This document shows positions 15,301 through 17,084 of a stretch of DNA of 17,084 nucleotides, in pieces (the stretch's first letter is position 1; each line of letters starts with the position of its first letter). Where the stretch lies: the NCBI GenBank assembly GCA_030668045.1, contig DAOUUR010000007.1, positions 1 through 17,084 on the forward strand, given 5' to 3'. Made by a program: the position numbers and the translations under genes. The notes beneath the pieces are model-generated. The model made no database searches, was not told the DNA's origin, and saw only the letters and a list, made by a program, of their open reading frames with translations. Source of the DNA: a bacterium. GTDB taxonomy: Bacteria > Zixibacteria > MSB-5A5 > GN15 > FEB-12.

Positions 15301-15820
15301 GCATCGGGCGGAACGCCGGATTGGTGATTGCCAGACCCAAGAGAATCATCTCGCAGGTGGCAGCGTCGCGTGGTGTGGTGGCCAGCGAATCATCCAACAG
15401 AAATTCATGTTCAGATTGATCTCCGCTAAGCACCCCGGTCGGAGGAAAGAGATTAACGAATTTTACAGGAGGTCTTTCGACTGTTTCAGGGCTGCCGGTG
15501 GTGCGGACAAAATCGCAACCCGTGCTGATAGCTCCCTGGTTTTGGGTCTCACAATAAGTGAGGATTACGAAACGGAGAACATCGACAATTGTTGCCGCCG
15601 TTACCAACTGACCGGCATAAATCGATTCAACTTTTGCCGGACTCTTGGCGGTAATGGCATTGTAACGACCAACCAATTGCCGGACGGCCATCGTTTCGGA
15701 AACCTGCTCCTCGGTAAACAGAGTTACCGACATATCTATCAATCGCCATGCCCGTCGGGACACAGCGATCCCGAGGGGGAAATACTGGTGGAGGTTCTTG
15801 ATCAGTTCCGATTGGGTCAT
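12341..15820 (-). CDS. large GH13 alpha-glucan-active enzyme (alpha-amylase family), 1159 residues
   Basis: The central part is a GH13 (alpha-amylase family) barrel, about residues 330-760. The conserved regions are visible: region I DMVPNHMG (410-417), region II IRFDAAM with the nucleophile Asp530 and Arg528, region III LLLAEAFW with the acid/base Glu595, and region IV FMNNPDEA with Asp656. Region IV has N-P-D where most members have N-H-D, a change also known from GlgE-type maltosyltransferases (NTPD), so transfer rather than hydrolysis is possible. About 330 residues precede and 400 follow the barrel, rich in helices and without a recognised domain; most GH13 enzymes are 450-700 residues. 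There is no signal peptide, so it should act on glycogen or maltodextrin in the cytoplasm. The ATG at 15820 has only a weak GAGA binding site. Confidence 0.82.
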   Translation of the reverse strand: MTQSELIKNLHQYFPLGIAVSRRAWRLIDMSVTLFTEEQVSETMAVRQLVGRYNAITAKSPAKVESIYAGQLVTAATIVDVLRFVILTYCETQNQGAISTGCDFVRTTGSPETVERPPVKFVNLFPPTGVLSGDQSEHEFLLDDSLATTPRDAATCEMILLGLAITNPAFRPMRGLFDDSDLKKQSPYLKLVQGLEEFFDRQPPVAELGMTLFDCLRAPMRASPDSLDGQLHFIREHWSAFLPSELLERVLKASDLLAEEQRLRGLGPGPTEALDFMRSAYASELEDPEPERFSRDADWMSNVVIIAKSVYVWLDQLSKKYERHIKHLDDIPDEELDLLAHWGFSGLWLIGLWERSSASQQIKQIMGNPEAAASAYSLYDYTIASDLGGEDAYQKLAARAWQRGIRLASDMVPNHMGVFSRWVIEHPDWFLQLSYPPYPAYNYTGVDLSPDKRVTIQLDDGYWEHRDAAVVFRRYDTHTGDVRYIYHGNDGTSMPWNDTAQLNFMLAEVREAVLQTILHVARKFPIIRFDAAMTLAKKHYQRLWFPKPGDGGAVPSRSEHGLTKAEFDAAFPVEFWRDVVDRVAAEVPDTLLLAEAFWLMEGYFVRTLGMHRVYNSAFMNMLKTEDNANYRTTIKNVLEFSPEILKRFVNFMNNPDEATAVEQFGKDDKYFGVAVLMVTMPGLPMFGHGQIEGLTEKYGMEYRRAYWDEKPDEEMVARHQREIFPLMRRRSLFSGAENFALYDFNTPEGWVDENVFAYSNRAGDERAIILFNNAYNTTSGWVRASTTINTGSGDKPNHVSRNLGEALALNTNDGVFYRFRDHQSGLQYVRSGRQLTEEGLFAVLHGYQYHAFVDFQQVDDSDGSWSQLTHRLGGGGVPNLEYARCEMQLEPILTPFRNLIKSDLLRGMVAGEDKALVQFKQALKEMLHAVRDYLRLDVDLDSTMKDALATIKALLKDTEHPSPSKAGKTGAEIVGRLAKEMASLTPVLLARVAIDAIAEVCAPDDTTPHHERCLARFDDWLFGRTLYVQFGELADLGIDPHADTYLVRILLQKEIELTLAPTEIAKMLREILESGHVRDYLRVNQHNDTLWLSKERLERLVSSLLAIDLVRLQSRKTTEIDDSTTARRIGAAWRSAGTILIAAEKASYRVEKMLRLLSQ

Positions 15821-16026
15821 ATCTATCAGTTTCTCTCGTGCTCTCGCAGTTCTGGTTGTGGATCAAGTAAGAGCACAGCGACCGGATCGTCAAGTTACAA
15901 ACTGATCTGCTATTTGCTGCACTTTCAAGATCAATACCAGGTTGTGGCGGTGAGTTCGAGGAGGTATCAAAAAAAGCGGCGCCGGGTGGCGCCGCTTTCT
16001 ACTCTTGTCTTATTTGTCAGACGTGC
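15821..16026 (-). other. gap between the porin-like and GH13 genes
   Basis: About 200 bases separate two minus-strand genes. The right part holds the porin terminator. The left part is the presumed upstream region of the GH13 gene; an inverted repeat, GTGCTCT (15838-15844) and AGAGCAC (15870-15876), may form a hairpin in its leader. TTGACG on the minus strand lacks a convincing -10, so no promoter is assigned. Confidence 0.4.
15969..15998 (-). terminator. rho-independent terminator of the porin-like gene
   Basis: Read on the minus strand, a perfect stem AAAGCGGCGCC / GGCGCCGCTTT encloses a 4-base loop and is followed by seven T (complement of A 15969-15975). It lies 28 bases after the stop of the porin-like gene and ends its transcript before the GH13 gene, so the two are separate units. 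Confidence 0.93.
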
Positions 16027-17084
16027 TTAGAACGAAACCATAGTGTTGAACGCGAATGCGTCCACGTTATTCTCATCATCATCGTCATAGCTCTTTGTTG
16101 AATAGGTGAAGGATGTTTTGATACCCTTCGCCGGGGCACACTCAAGACCGAGGAGCATCGTAGTGTTCTTACAGTTGTCTATGTTAGAGGCTGGGTCGTC
16201 CGAACCAAGGTCGAGGTCAGTATTCGGATCGTACATGTTGTAGCTAGCGAACACATTAAGCGTATGGAGAGCCTGTGCGCTTTGGATCAGACCACTAAGA
16301 TAGAGAGTTCCGAAGAACGACATAGCGGTTGACTTGATGGCTTCGGTATCGTATCCAGCACCCATAGTCTGAGCATTAAATTCACCGCCAATATCGATCT
16401 TGCCGTCATAAGCCAACAGACCACCGACAGATATTATGTCATGCTTATAGTCGGAAGCTGAGCTGTCGACGCCCGTAGTAGGGATATTCTGGGTACCTTT
16501 GTAGAACTGGCCGCCAAAGGCCGTACCCTTTAACTGCGGGTTGTCCTGAAGCGGTGTGATCTTGGCAAAAACGTTGATATCTTTTTGCTTGTTGGCTTCC
16601 TCAACATCTTTGTAACCACCGCCGTTCAAGACAGAGACACCGGCATAACCGAATTTCCAATCCTGCCCGAGAGCGAAGAACATTGTGGCGCCCATGTCGG
16701 AAGTCGTTAGCATCTCGGCGGCATCACCAGCAGTCTTGGCCACATACCGATGACCCCACAGACCGTTCATCATGGCAATGTACATGGTCGGCTGCTGACC
16801 AAAACGAATCTTAAGAAAATCCTTGGCTAAACATGTTGGTCTCCAATCGATATATGCATACTTGACCAGAACGTCATAGCGATCACCGTCTTCCATGAAA
16901 TCGAAAGTGACCTTTCCCGAGGTGTTTTCCGACAGCTTAGACTTGACCGTGAAATAGGACCGAGTTAGACCAAAAGCATTGTCCTTGTCGGCTCCATCGC
17001 TCAGGTCCATGGCCCAGTTGCCGAAAATGGTTCCGTGCACGCTTGTTTCAGCCTTGCCTTCACCCGCGTTTGCCATCGTAGCGA
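16027..17084 (-). CDS. porin-like outer-membrane beta-barrel protein, 5' partial
   Basis: About 350 residues are visible and the frame runs off the right edge. The first residues in view (ATMANA, then GEGKAETSVHG) look like the end of a signal peptide with A-N-A before the cleavage site, so the start codon lies beyond the window and the Met at 17076 is internal. The mature part opens with SVHGTIFGNWAMDLSD and RSYFTVKSKLSENTSGKVTF, typical of porin O/P-like barrels. It continues with alternating polar and hydrophobic strands and ends in NTMVSF; a C-terminal Phe is the assembly signal of outer-membrane barrels. It probably forms a diffusion or substrate-selective channel; specificity is unknown. 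A strong terminator follows at 15969-15998. Confidence 0.8.
   Translation of the reverse strand, partial: ATMANAGEGKAETSVHGTIFGNWAMDLSDGADKDNAFGLTRSYFTVKSKLSENTSGKVTFDFMEDGDRYDVLVKYAYIDWRPTCLAKDFLKIRFGQQPTMYIAMMNGLWGHRYVAKTAGDAAEMLTTSDMGATMFFALGQDWKFGYAGVSVLNGGGYKDVEEANKQKDINVFAKITPLQDNPQLKGTAFGGQFYKGTQNIPTTGVDSSASDYKHDIISVGGLLAYDGKIDIGGEFNAQTMGAGYDTEAIKSTAMSFFGTLYLSGLIQSAQALHTLNVFASYNMYDPNTDLDLGSDDPASNIDNCKNTTMLLGLECAPAKGIKTSFTYSTKSYDDDDENNVDAFAFNTMVSF

Noticed and set aside
15838..15876. Hairpin GTGCTCT/AGAGCAC upstream of the GH13 gene as a riboswitch
   Set aside because: A single 7-base stem with a 25-base loop shows no known riboswitch pattern and no terminator or clear link to the binding site.
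15407..16030. 207-codon plus-strand frame across the GH13 start and the gap
   Set aside because: It is antisense to the GH13 N terminus and runs through the porin terminator hairpin; its product is rich in Ser, Arg and Cys without any recognisable domain.
1..17084. Insertion sequences, CRISPR arrays, tRNA or rRNA genes
   Set aside because: No transposase, terminal inverted repeats with target duplication, spaced short repeats or cloverleaf-like sequences were seen on either strand by eye.

Overview
The window looks like chromosomal DNA from a Gram-negative bacterium outside the well-studied lineages. A partial outer-membrane barrel ending in Phe, a probable lipoprotein with tandem PKD-like repeats, and paired MacB/FtsX-type permeases all imply an outer membrane. 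Base composition is near 50% GC, with ordinary sigma70-like promoters and rho-independent terminators. The PKD repeat style (WGDG core, ARCxxH, VSxWS) and the very large GH13 enzyme recall proteins from uncultured candidate phyla such as Zixibacteria. That placement is an inference from memory and was not tested.

Layout, left to right. (1) 2-2141: two overlapping MacB/FtsX-type ABC permease genes; the first is cut by the left edge and no ATPase is in view. (2) 2148-2669 (-): GNAT acetyltransferase, convergent with the permeases. (3) 2957-3643 (-): membrane methyltransferase-like protein of the DUF1295/ICMT type. (4) 3644-4075: non-coding stretch with a consensus sigma70 promoter (TTGACA-17-TATAAT). 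(5) 4076-7144: 1022-residue probable lipoprotein with one FN3-like domain and nine PKD-like repeats, closed by a strong terminator at 7183-7214. (6) 7272-10480: a compact operon with a Cys-containing ArsR regulator, an ArsP/DUF318 permease, a small CPKC thioredoxin, a periplasmic CVTC protein of the ArsF family and a CcdA-like membrane protein of the ArsG family. (7) 10481-11227: Lrp/AsnC regulator behind an AT-rich control region holding a repeated TGGC-containing motif in both orientations. (8) 11545-12297: YIP1-family membrane protein whose terminator lies across the end of the next, convergent gene. (9) 12341-15820 (-): 1159-residue GH13 alpha-glucan enzyme. (10) 16027-17084 (-): porin-like barrel, 5' end beyond the right edge.

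The most coherent system is the operon at 7334-10480. The ArsR protein, with cysteines at the usual metalloid-sensing place, probably represses its own promoter through an inverted repeat over the -10 box. Downstream, thiol-active proteins occur in the cytoplasm (CPKC thioredoxin), membrane (ArsG-like, two PC/CP cysteines) and periplasm (ArsF-like, CVTC), beside a permease with a CSC motif. This reads as a metalloid or organoarsenical detoxification unit that couples a transmembrane thiol relay to efflux; the real substrate cannot be read from sequence. The second theme is the Lrp-type regulator, whose motif array spans about 175 bp and runs into its own start codon, suggesting autoregulation through a wrapped or looped nucleoprotein complex.
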